A stretch of 64,000 bases of DNA. It comes from UBA6168 sp039819485. GTDB lineage: Bacteria; Bacteroidota; Bacteroidia; Chitinophagales; Saprospiraceae. Below, one piece after another: positions 26,691 through 34,612 of this stretch (the stretch's first letter is position 1; every line of letters begins with the position of its first letter). Made by a program: the position numbers and the translations under genes. Location: NCBI GenBank assembly GCA_039819485.1, contig JBCBRY010000019.1:1-64000 (forward strand). Direction: 5' to 3'. Under the pieces are notes generated by a model. The model saw nothing but the letters and a program-made list of their open reading frames with translations, did not search any database and was not told the origin of the DNA.

Positions 26691-28622
26691 ATGGGCGCAG
26701 CAAAAGTCAGTATCATCAACGATAAACAAACCCGGCAGGCCGCCATGCAACATTTGTTGCGGGACGTACAGGCGCTGGAGAAAATGTTAAACGAAGACAT
26801 GTTCGAAACTGATGTACAACGCATCGGCGCCGAACAGGAGCTCCATTTTGCCGGCAAGGACTGGTTCGCCTCACCCGTGGCCATGAAAGTCTTGGAGCAG
26901 TTGAAAGGCCACCCCGAATTCGTCAACGAACTGGCGCTGTTCAACCTGGAGATCAACCTCGACCCCTTGATGTTTGAAGGAAATTGCCTCAACCAGTTGG
27001 AGCAGGACCTCTACAGCAAAATGAAAAAGGTAGAGATGGCCGCCCGGCGTTTGCAGGCACATGCCGTTTTGGTCGGGGTGCTGCCCACCATCCGCCAGAG
27101 CGATATTGACCTTAAAAACATCACCCCCCTGGCCCGTTATAAAATCATGATGGACAAACTGGCCCGGCTCCGCAATGAAAAATTCGACTTTCGCATCGGC
27201 GGAGTGGATGAATTGGTCATTTCCTTTCCACATGCCATGTTCGAGAGTATTACGGCCAGTTTTCAGGTCCATTACCAACTGGCCCCAAAGGACTTTGCCA
27301 AGCTCTACAACTGGTCGCAGGCCATTACCGCGCCACTCATCGCGGCCTCTACCAATTCGCCGATCTTGCTGGGCCGGCGGCTTTGGCGGGAATCGCGGAT
27401 TGCGCTGTTCCAGCAGTCGGTCGACATCCGGCACGAGTCACAGATGCTGCGGCAACATCCACCGCGGGTCAGCTTCGGTTCCGAATGGGTCAGGGATTCC
27501 GTGATGGATATTTATCGCAACGACATCGCCCGTTTCCGTTCCATCCTCATTTCCAACCGTAAAGAAGATGCCATGAAAGTACTGGCCGAAGGTGGTGTTC
27601 CCAAACTCTACGGCCTCAACGTCCACAACGGCACGGTGTACAAATGGAACCGTCCCTGTTATGGCATTACCGACGGCAAACCGCACCTCCGCATCGAGGC
27701 ACGGGTGCTGCCCGCTGGCCCTACCATTGTCGATGAAGTGGCCAATGCTGCCTTCTGGCTTGGCATGATGCATGGCATGCCCGATGAATACGCCAATATT
27801 TCAGCAAAAATGGAATTCGATTGTGCAAAGGGCAATTTCCTGCGCGCCGCCAAGCACGGTTTGGCAGCAGAGTTGTTCTGGACGAGCTCCACCCGGCGTA
27901 TCCGCGCCAACGAACTGATCAACAAAGAGTTACTACCAATAGCCAGGGAAGGGCTGAAAAAAGCAAAAATCAGGCAGGACGACATTGACCATTATCTCGG
28001 CATTATCGAAGAGCGGGTTCAGACCGGGCGCACCGGCTCGCAATGGCTGCTCTCTTCTTATGACAAATTGAAAAAGAAGGCCGGCAAAAGCGAGGCTCTC
28101 ATGGCCACCACCGCCGGTCTTTCCAAGCGCCAGCAGTTGGGCCAGCCCGTTCATACCTGGACCCTCGCCGACCTCCCGGATGCCGGTTCGTGGCACAACC
28201 GCTTCCAAACCGTTGAGCAAATTATGACGACCGACCTGTTCACGGTCATGGAAGACGACCTCATCGAATACGTCGCCAATATCATGGACTGGCGGAACAT
28301 CCGCCACGTGCTGGTGGAAAACGACGAGGGAAAGTTCACTGGCCTGGTCAGCTCCAAGAACCTCGTCAAGTTCTTTTCGAATGTCATCAAAAACGGCAAA
28401 CAGTTTTCCGTAAAAGACATCATGGTCAATGAGACCATTTCTGTTACACCAAAAACACTTACGACCGAAGCCATTACCCTGTTGCGGGAGCACAATATCG
28501 GCTGTCTGCCGGTGGTAGAAGGGGATCGCCTGGTTGGCGTTATTACGGAGCGGGACTTTGTGCGCCTGCTCAATGAGGTGATGCGGGAAGTTGCACTGGA
28601 AACTTCGGTGGACGAGATTTAA
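26691..28622 (+). CDS. Glutamate-cysteine-ligase-like protein fused to CBS pair
   Basis: 643 residues from ATG 26691; in-frame codons further upstream run into MITE-like sequence. Residues about 25-430 resemble the GCS2 branch of gamma-glutamylcysteine ligases (RIGAEQELHF at the start of the active-site region; FRIGGVDELVISFPH; HLRIEARVLPAGPT). Residues 512-643 are two CBS motifs (IMTTDLFTVMEDDLIEYVAN; DIMVNETISVTPKTL; GVITERDFVRLL), which in other proteins bind adenine nucleotides. Family members ligate glutamate to an amine, usually cysteine. The fusion suggests energy-state control. The true substrate is not known, and the next genes concern glutamine and glutamate. Confidence 0.75.
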   Translation: MGAAKVSIINDKQTRQAAMQHLLRDVQALEKMLNEDMFETDVQRIGAEQELHFAGKDWFASPVAMKVLEQLKGHPEFVNELALFNLEINLDPLMFEGNCLNQLEQDLYSKMKKVEMAARRLQAHAVLVGVLPTIRQSDIDLKNITPLARYKIMMDKLARLRNEKFDFRIGGVDELVISFPHAMFESITASFQVHYQLAPKDFAKLYNWSQAITAPLIAASTNSPILLGRRLWRESRIALFQQSVDIRHESQMLRQHPPRVSFGSEWVRDSVMDIYRNDIARFRSILISNRKEDAMKVLAEGGVPKLYGLNVHNGTVYKWNRPCYGITDGKPHLRIEARVLPAGPTIVDEVANAAFWLGMMHGMPDEYANISAKMEFDCAKGNFLRAAKHGLAAELFWTSSTRRIRANELINKELLPIAREGLKKAKIRQDDIDHYLGIIEERVQTGRTGSQWLLSSYDKLKKKAGKSEALMATTAGLSKRQQLGQPVHTWTLADLPDAGSWHNRFQTVEQIMTTDLFTVMEDDLIEYVANIMDWRNIRHVLVENDEGKFTGLVSSKNLVKFFSNVIKNGKQFSVKDIMVNETISVTPKTLTTEAITLLREHNIGCLPVVEGDRLVGVITERDFVRLLNEVMREVALETSVDEI

Positions 28623-28671
28623 GCAAAGTATTGGTCCGGTTTAAAGGCAATCCAATTTTTCTTCGTTTTAA

Positions 28672-28703
28672 TAGATAAAAAAGAGGGCACCGAGAGGTGC
28701 CCT
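28672..28703 (-). terminator. Terminator of the glutamine synthetase gene
   Basis: Stem agggcac / gtgccct with a 6-nt loop. On the minus strand it is followed by TCTTTTTTATCT. It lies 40 bp beyond the glutamine synthetase stop. Confidence 0.8.
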
Positions 28704-28744
28704 TGAATTAGTATGAAATCCATTAAAACATTTTTAAATGAGGT

Positions 28745-29764
28745 CTAAGCAGCTACAGCCTGCACCGCATTTTCAACAGTGTTGATGATTTTTTGCACGA
28801 TTAAGTAAGGATCGGCATTTGACGCAGGTCTCCGGTCTTCCAGATAACCTTTCCAGCCATTTTGGGCCGTGGAAACAGGAATCCGAACAGATGCTCCCCG
28901 ATCACTGATACCATAGCTGAACTTCGAGATATGCTGGGTTTCGTGTAGGCCGGTCAACCTGAGTTCATTGCTCGACCCATAGACCTCCATATGCTCTTGA
29001 TGATTTTCGCCAAGCTCATTACAGATCGTTTTCATCAAGTCTTCATCGCCCTCTTCCCGCATCATTTTATTCGAAAAATTGGTGTGCATACCCGATCCGT
29101 TCCAGTCCCCCTGTACTGGCTTGGGGTGCAATTCTATGTTCACTTCATACTTTTCCGAAACTCGATGCAACAGATATCTTGACACCCATAAATCATCCGA
29201 AGCTTGCTTGCCTCCCTTGCCAAAACACTGGTATTCCCACTGTCCCAACATGACTTCTGCATTCACTCCGGTGATGCCAATACCAGCTTTTAAACAAAGT
29301 GAAAGGTGTTCATTGACCAGCTCACGTGCAACTACATTCCCTGCCCCTACAGAACAATAATAGGGGCCTTGGGGAGCAGGAAAACCTTCTACCGGAAAGC
29401 CAAGTGGCTTCCCATGCTTCATGATAGTGTATTCCTGTTCAAACCCGAACCAATAGTCTTCCTGATCGTTGATAAGATTTCTTGTATTTGACGTATGAGG
29501 CACCCCTGTCGCATCAAATACCTCACACAACACCAGGTAGGCATCAGCATAAGACGGATCAGGGTAGACCGATACCGGATGCAGCAGGCAATCTGAAGAA
29601 TGCCCGTCTGCTTGTTGTGTGGAACTACCATCAAATGACCATTCCGGCAGGACATTCAGTTGACCTTTATAGTTCTCCATTGCCAGGACTTTAGTTTTTG
29701 ACCTTAACTTCGGTTCTGGACGGCTTCCGTCCAGCCAGATGTACTCAAATTTGCATGACTTCAT
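28745..29764 (-). CDS. Glutamine synthetase, type II (eukaryote-like)
   Basis: 339 residues, the short GSII length (type I is about 450-470). Beta-grasp N-terminus (EYIWLDGSRPEPKLRSKT) and LPEWSFDGSST. Active-site signatures are WFGFEQEYTI, PQGPYYCSVGAGN, AEVMLGQWEYQ, GDWNGSGMHTNFS, LTGLHET and RIPVSTAQNGWKGYLEDRRP. It makes glutamine from glutamate, ammonia and ATP. GSII lacks the Tyr-adenylylation loop of type I. Its neighbours are a glutaminase and a glutamate-ligase-like protein. GSII is typical of eukaryotes but also found in several bacteria, including Bacteroidota. Confidence 0.93.
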   Translation of the reverse strand: MKSCKFEYIWLDGSRPEPKLRSKTKVLAMENYKGQLNVLPEWSFDGSSTQQADGHSSDCLLHPVSVYPDPSYADAYLVLCEVFDATGVPHTSNTRNLINDQEDYWFGFEQEYTIMKHGKPLGFPVEGFPAPQGPYYCSVGAGNVVARELVNEHLSLCLKAGIGITGVNAEVMLGQWEYQCFGKGGKQASDDLWVSRYLLHRVSEKYEVNIELHPKPVQGDWNGSGMHTNFSNKMMREEGDEDLMKTICNELGENHQEHMEVYGSSNELRLTGLHETQHISKFSYGISDRGASVRIPVSTAQNGWKGYLEDRRPASNADPYLIVQKIINTVENAVQAVAA

Positions 29765-30197
29765 TTTGAAAGGTTTTTGTTGGAATTTTTCAAAGTCTTG
29801 ACCTGATCTAAAAAGACGAGCTTCTTAAATCCGTTCGAAAACCCTGTAGAATTTCCAGTTTAAAATTTGTAGACGTTGGAAATTTTCTTTCGTTTTAGCA
29901 GGTTTAATTCACACTAAAAGACCCGTAAGAACAATGTTATAACTGCTTCATAGATACGTACTCCACTCAGTCCCGCAGGTAGAAAGACATAGCCTATGTG
30001 CATCATTATTTTACCGGAATAGCCTTGACTCATGGTGGCCAAACCTGTCGAATTGATGATTATCTGTAATGACTTACGAACTTGTACCCAGGCTTAGCTT
30101 AGCAGTGACACTGTTTTAGAACGGTGCTGCCGTAAAGCTGCCCATAGGCCAATAAATCAGTGCAAATATGTTTTAGTTCTTGTTGATGCCTCGGACA
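29765..30197. other. Intergenic, no gene seen
   Basis: 433 bp between two minus-strand genes. A near-consensus -7 box on the minus strand (CATATTTG, 30166-30173) would give a leader of about 390 nt for the glutamine synthetase gene. No riboswitch fold is recognised. Confidence 0.4.
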
Positions 30198-31802
30198 TCA
30201 ATTGCCTTTAAGTATGCTTTCAATGTTCTTGTCTTTCAACTTTTTTGCTTCCGAAAGAGGGGTTGCTCCCCAGCGGTCTTTGGTGCCTGTGTCTGCACCA
30301 TTTTGAATCAGATAATCCAAGACGTTGAACTGCTTCTCCGCAACGGCCAGATGCAGGGCTGTACGGTTATCATAATCTCCCTGATTTAAATCAACCCCTA
30401 TGGCGTGCAAACGCTTTACTTCATCCAGATCGCCATTGGATGCAGCGAAAATAAGCGACATGGTCTCGTTGACCTTTGACTCATATTTTTTGCGTCGCGG
30501 ATCTATTTTCTTCCCTACTTCAAACAACAAGGAATCAAAGTTGTGAAAGTTGAACCGGCTAACCAGCTCTTTTGCAAAAGCAATCCCCCTTATACTGTTA
30601 CCGACTTTATCCAACCTGGGAGAAAAAATACAAATGCCCATTACATTCGGCACAACAATCCAGACTACACCGGAAACACTGCTTTTGGCAGGCAATCCGA
30701 CGCTGAAAGAAAATTCTCCGGAAAAATCATACATGCCACAACTTGACATCATGGATAAGGTGTTCTTGACCGTCTCCGGTTTGAATACCTGCTCGTAGCT
30801 AAATGGATTTATTCCGGCGTTAGCGTAAGTAGCGGCCACTCTCGCAAACTGAGCAGCATTAATTTCCGTAGAGCAGCACTGTAAATAGAAATCCAATGAT
30901 TCGTGCAAATTAATATTTGGTGGAAATGCATTTTTTTCCCGCATAAAATAGGCCAACGCGAAATTTCTATCTGCCGTTGATTTTTCAGAAAGATAGACCG
31001 TGTTACTAAAGGTCGGAATAGCCCCACCGTTCAATTGTATCCAAGACCGCTGATAATTCTCATATCTTTCAGAGACATGTTGATCCATTCCGATCAGCGA
31101 ACTGCACATAATTGCTCCTGCATTGATCAAAGGATTATGAGGTAGCCCGTCTTCGTTCAGTGTTAACTCGTTAAAACGTTGACCACTTGGTTCTTTGCCG
31201 ACGTGCTGGTGAACCTTTTCAATTCCGTGTTCTTCCAATGCAATAGAATATGTGATGGGTTTGGACGCCGACTGGATGGTGAACCTTTTTCGGGTATCTC
31301 CAAATTCAATGATCTGCCCATCCACCGTACAAATTGAAACCCCGTACAGATCGGGGTCTACTTTCGCAAGTTGTGGAATATAATCTGCTACTTTGCCACC
31401 ATTTTTATCTTTGGTGGAGTCAAAGATATCTTTGACTTCTTTCCTAAAAGATTGAAAATCAGGGATAATATTTTCGCCTTCCAACAACCGACTCAGAAAA
31501 CGTTGCTTTGCTACCAAGTCAGTTAATACTGTTTTGGAAATTTTACGAACCCCGTCCTTATTTACTTTCAAATTTTTTAATGAAGTTAAAATCGATTCCA
31601 ATCGTGGGTCTTCTCTATCAATGCCAAGATCAGTTAGCTTTTCAAAGAAAGTTACGTCAGAAATCTCACCGTTTTTAGTAGGGTCAAACAAGTTCCAAAT
31701 GGGTTTATGCTTAATATTATTAGACTTCATTGATTCATAATATTGGTTAAAAACTTCGTTCAGGACAAAGTTGGGTGCCTTTTGCACATAACCATTTATC
31801 AT
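30198..31802 (-). CDS. glsA: Glutaminase with EF-hand-like and ankyrin domains (GLS type)
   Basis: 534 residues, about 220 more than usual bacterial glutaminases. Residues 1-110 resemble the EF-hand-like N-domain of animal GLS (FFEKLTDLGIDREDPRLESI). About 115-420 are the catalytic domain: GGKVADYIPQLAKVDPDLYG, SASKPITY (SxxK nucleophile), KEPSGQRFN, LPHNPLINAGAI, SCGMYDFSGEF, GLPAKSSVSG, LDKVGNSIRG. About 440-530 are two or three ankyrin repeats (YDNRTALHLAVAEKQFNVLD, KDRWGATPL). The order and many residues match the human kidney-type enzyme. It hydrolyses glutamine to glutamate and ammonia, probably in the cytoplasm (no signal peptide). A 21-bp iteron array sits directly upstream. Confidence 0.93.
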   Translation of the reverse strand: MINGYVQKAPNFVLNEVFNQYYESMKSNNIKHKPIWNLFDPTKNGEISDVTFFEKLTDLGIDREDPRLESILTSLKNLKVNKDGVRKISKTVLTDLVAKQRFLSRLLEGENIIPDFQSFRKEVKDIFDSTKDKNGGKVADYIPQLAKVDPDLYGVSICTVDGQIIEFGDTRKRFTIQSASKPITYSIALEEHGIEKVHQHVGKEPSGQRFNELTLNEDGLPHNPLINAGAIMCSSLIGMDQHVSERYENYQRSWIQLNGGAIPTFSNTVYLSEKSTADRNFALAYFMREKNAFPPNINLHESLDFYLQCCSTEINAAQFARVAATYANAGINPFSYEQVFKPETVKNTLSMMSSCGMYDFSGEFSFSVGLPAKSSVSGVVWIVVPNVMGICIFSPRLDKVGNSIRGIAFAKELVSRFNFHNFDSLLFEVGKKIDPRRKKYESKVNETMSLIFAASNGDLDEVKRLHAIGVDLNQGDYDNRTALHLAVAEKQFNVLDYLIQNGADTGTKDRWGATPLSEAKKLKDKNIESILKGN

Positions 31803-31803
31803 T

Positions 31804-31887
31804 ATGTTTCAATTATTAGTTATCATGTTTCAAATAATAAAGATAATGTTGCATCGATTAATGTTCATGTTGCATTTAATTGATAAA
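31804..31887 (-). promoter_or_regulatory. Four 21-bp direct repeats upstream of the glutaminase
   Basis: The words ATGTTTCAA, ATGTTTCAA, ATGTTGCAT and ATGTTGCAT start at 31804, 31825, 31846 and 31867, exactly 21 bp apart. The array begins 1 bp before the start codon and covers the leader and probable promoter. Two helical turns per unit puts all copies on one face of the DNA, as expected for cooperative binding of a regulator. Confidence 0.75.
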
Positions 31888-32173
31888 ACCCAATAATTAC
31901 AGGCGTTTGCTGGCCATCCGATTTATTTTAAGATTTTTTTTAAAACCGATTAAAACTTTTAAAAAAACATTCCATTTGTTTTAAATCATTCAAGAAAATG
32001 ATGGACGCACAAGACACTCGGTGCCCTCCTTGACCGCTCAAACATAAACGCCTCGCCAAAGGTGCAGAGCACCTTTGGCGAGGCGTTGACAGAAACGAAT
32101 AACACCCAAAAACGAAGTATCACAATAAGCAGGAAATTGTTCAGTGATCAGCTATATCGAACAAACCAACACC
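31888..32173. other. Intergenic with strong hairpin
   Basis: AT-rich stretch from the iteron array to the phosphofructokinase 3' end. The only clear structure is the hairpin at 32047-32088. Confidence 0.5.
32047..32088. terminator. Perfect 19-bp hairpin
   Basis: Arms aacgcctcgccaaaggtgc / gcacctttggcgaggcgtt with a 3-4 nt loop. On the minus strand it is followed by a weak T-rich stretch (TATGTTTGAG), so it can stop transcripts of the phosphofructokinase gene (minus) whose stop lies about 85 bp away. Confidence 0.65.
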
Positions 32174-33523
32174 TCACTCCACCACATCGGTCGCTTCCTC
32201 CTCATTTACCATGCTCACCGGCTGTCCGGTCGTTTCCAGCACATTGAGCCAGAGATCGCCTTCCACATCGATTTTTTTCCGCTCCGCAATGACCAATTCA
32301 ATCGGCAGGTAGGTAAAACGGTTGTTGCGCCGGCCAACGACGAAACTGGTCTTGCCCGCCATAGCGCCGTGCACCGCGTTCAGCCCAAGTTTATTACAGA
32401 AAATACTGTCGCTCGGAGTAGCCGGGGCACTGCGGATAATGTAACTCGGGTCAATGTATTTCACCGTGACTTTCTGGTCGATCGATTTAAAATATCGGAC
32501 GATTTCATTTTTCAAAAATACGCCGATGTCTTCGTGGAGTTTATTGCCCGAAGCATCGTACCTCGCCTTGTCCCGGTCGAAGAGGGTCTGTCCGGCCCCT
32601 TCCGCCACTACGATCATGCAGTGGCGCTTTGCATCCAATCTTTTTTTAATAACATTCAGCAGCCCTTTTTCTCCCTCCAGGTCAAAAGGCACCTCCGGCA
32701 CCAGTACCATGTTGACCTCCGGCATCGAGAGGGCCGCATTGGCTGCGATGAAACCGGAGTCACGCCCCATGAGCTTGACGATGGCCACGCCGTTGTAAGC
32801 ACCTTTGGCTTCGTTGTGCGCATCCCGGATGATCGGGCTGGCAATGGTAAAAGAGGTTTCAAAGCCAAACGTCTTTTCAATGTGGTTGATGTCGTTGTCG
32901 ATGGTTTTGGGGACGCCCGCAACGACTATTTTCAGATTGCGCTTTTCAATTTCCTTGTGGATCGCCAGTGCGCCCCGGAGGGTTCCGTCGCCGCCAATGG
33001 TAAAGAGAATATTGATGTTGTGCCGTTCGAGGCAGTCGACAATTGCCGGCACGTCCTGTTGCCCGCGGGAAGAGCCCAGGATGGTTCCGCCAAACTGGTG
33101 GATGCTGGACACAAATTCGGGCGTCAGTTCAATAAAAGGGTGCTTGTAAGAAGGAATGAACCCTTCGTACCCATATTGTACACCAAAAACTTTATTGACC
33201 CCGTAGCGGTAGTACAAAGTCATGACGAGGCTACGGATCACATTGTTGATGCCCGGGCAAAGACCACCACAGGTGACGATGGCCACGGTCGTTTTGGAAG
33301 GATCGAAATAAATGTGCTCGCGCGGTCCCGCCCGCTCCATCACCAGGCATTTGCGGTTGGCCTCTCCGTTGGTGGCAGAGATGTCCTGCTCGACATCGAA
33401 CAAGAGTTTTTCTTCGTCTTTGACAAAATTGAAAATGCTGTCTCCCTTTACGGTGGACAGGCCGGTCGGCGATTTGATTTTACTTGGTCCAAGGCTCTTA
33501 ATTCGTAAGTCAGTGGGTTTCAT
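32174..33523 (-). CDS. pfkA: 6-phosphofructokinase
   Basis: 449 residues from the ATG at 33523; the frame reaches a TTG nine bases upstream. Signatures: GGLCPGINNVIRS, GGDGTLRGA, VPKTIDNDI, MGRDSGFIA, and CMIVVAEGAGQ. At the two donor-selecting sites it has Gly (GGDGT, ATP-type) and Lys (PKTIDND, often PPi-type). This is the combination seen in plant-like and trypanosome ATP-PFKs, so ATP use is likely but PPi cannot be excluded. It catalyses the committing step of glycolysis. Stand-alone gene. Confidence 0.92.
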   Translation of the reverse strand: MKPTDLRIKSLGPSKIKSPTGLSTVKGDSIFNFVKDEEKLLFDVEQDISATNGEANRKCLVMERAGPREHIYFDPSKTTVAIVTCGGLCPGINNVIRSLVMTLYYRYGVNKVFGVQYGYEGFIPSYKHPFIELTPEFVSSIHQFGGTILGSSRGQQDVPAIVDCLERHNINILFTIGGDGTLRGALAIHKEIEKRNLKIVVAGVPKTIDNDINHIEKTFGFETSFTIASPIIRDAHNEAKGAYNGVAIVKLMGRDSGFIAANAALSMPEVNMVLVPEVPFDLEGEKGLLNVIKKRLDAKRHCMIVVAEGAGQTLFDRDKARYDASGNKLHEDIGVFLKNEIVRYFKSIDQKVTVKYIDPSYIIRSAPATPSDSIFCNKLGLNAVHGAMAGKTSFVVGRRNNRFTYLPIELVIAERKKIDVEGDLWLNVLETTGQPVSMVNEEEATDVVE

Positions 33524-33679
33524 CCTTGGCAATTTTTATGTTAGGAAAAATAGAACGGGAAGGTAGGGAAAGATGGGGGAAAACGCGTGTTAATTTTATG
33601 TTTATCCTTTTTGAAAAATGTGCCGCGCAGAGGGGGCGATGCACGCGAGATTTTTTTGGGCCCTCTGTGAGAAAAAGCC

Positions 33680-33994
33680 TTAACCTTTCCTTTTCGGGAA
33701 AGTCTTGGGAGCAACGACTTCTTTTAAAGTCTCTTCCAGTATGCTGTACAACACCGCCGCCACGTGTTTGCAGATGGGCCCGTGATCATACGGACAAGTG
33801 CAGTTCCACTGTAAGACATTTCCATTTTGTACATCGATTGAGACCTGATATGGATGGGTTCCGGTTACTTCGGCCTGCCAGGTATTGTCCTCTTTATTTA
33901 AACTTTTGACGTAGCCCTGGGCGAAATAATTGATGCCTTTTTGGGTGATATCGGCGGGGAGATGGGTCTCGAAAAGAGATAAAGGAAAGGACAT
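33680..33994 (-). CDS. SWIM zinc-finger protein
   Basis: 104 residues from the ATG at 33994. The frame is open further upstream but that part is MITE-like copy D and not homologous to the protein. Residues about 60-85 hold the SWIM motif (WNCTCPYDHGPICKHVAAVL: CxC ... CxH). Such short SWIM proteins in bacteria often neighbour SNF2 helicases; none is present here. It may bind DNA or protein. The MITE copy lies only about 17 bp upstream and could influence its promoter. Confidence 0.8.
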   Translation of the reverse strand: MSFPLSLFETHLPADITQKGINYFAQGYVKSLNKEDNTWQAEVTGTHPYQVSIDVQNGNVLQWNCTCPYDHGPICKHVAAVLYSILEETLKEVVAPKTFPKRKG

Positions 33995-34010
33995 CGCTTT
34001 TAAATTAAGT

Positions 34011-34125
34011 AAGTGACGGGGCAAAAAAATGACACTTTTTCTTTGCCTGAAAAAGAGTTTTGAGGCCGCAATATCAAGCATTTGCCAAAATAAAAGTGTC
34101 ATTTTTAGCGCTCCTTTTGATCAAA
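34011..34125 (-). repeat. MITE-like palindromic element, copy D
   Basis: About 115 bp. Starts aagtgacggggcaaaaaaa, with inner words AAATGACACTTTTTCTTTGC and TTTGCCAAAATAAAAGTG, then TAGCGCTC. The outer end toward 34125 is degenerate (ttgatcaaacga). Confidence 0.85.
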
Positions 34126-34134
34126 CGATAAAAA

Positions 34135-34476
34135 TCAGGATTTAAACACCACCCACCAAATCAACCCCACCACCGGCGACCAGTACACCACAAACATAAA
34201 ATTCATCAGCAGCCAGGCCAGTGGCAATACCGGTAAGGTCATAAACCACTCCGACCGCCCTGAACCTTTGCGGAAAGGACTGCGAAAAGATTTGAAAAAC
34301 CCGTGCATGGTTTTCTCCAGGTTGTCCGCAAACGGTACAAAGATCACCCAGATCGGCAATGCTACGCCCGGTGTGCTCTTGCTCACGTGCCGTCGCCGCA
34401 CACGTACATTCTTAGATATTCCAATCTTGCATTTCCAGAAAAACGGAATATTGATGAAAAGGTAGATAAATTTCAC
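34135..34476 (-). CDS. GIY-YIG-like protein with C-terminal membrane helices
   Basis: 113 residues, GTG start at 34476. The N-terminal 75 residues look like the compact GIY-YIG/T5orf172 fold: FIYLFIN, then CKIGISKNVRVRRRHVSKST, and GSGRSEWF near the expected end of the domain. The last 35 residues are two hydrophobic helices (LPLAWLLMNFMFVVYW, VGLIWWVVF). This is an unusual pairing; the nuclease reading is by pattern only and the catalytic Glu is uncertain. Next to MITE-like copy D. Confidence 0.5.
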   Translation of the reverse strand: MKFIYLFINIPFFWKCKIGISKNVRVRRRHVSKSTPGVALPIWVIFVPFADNLEKTMHGFFKSFRSPFRKGSGRSEWFMTLPVLPLAWLLMNFMFVVYWSPVVGLIWWVVFKS

Positions 34477-34612
34477 TTAAAAAACAATTTGTCGCAAAAA
34501 TACAACAAATTGTTAAATTGACTTGAGAATTAAAATTACATGACGTGTGACTTGAAATTTATCTGAAACAAAATCAAAAATCTTATTCCTGTAACCTTAA
34601 TTCTCCTATCAA

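Noticed and set aside
31804..31887. Origin-type iterons of a plasmid or phage
   Set aside because: There is no replication initiator gene nearby; the array sits at the start of a metabolic gene on what looks like chromosome, so a regulatory role is more likely.
32144..33508. 454-codon plus-strand open frame opposite phosphofructokinase
   Set aside because: The minus strand encodes a textbook phosphofructokinase; the plus frame is an antisense shadow with His/Arg-rich low-sense sequence.
16984..34125. Conserved small open frame inside the MITE-like copies (MTLLFWQMLDFQ-like)
   Set aside because: Copies A, B and D are open in this frame, but copies C and E have internal stops (C after about 11 codons, E at the CAGGTAAAGG site). 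It reflects shared DNA, not a protein.
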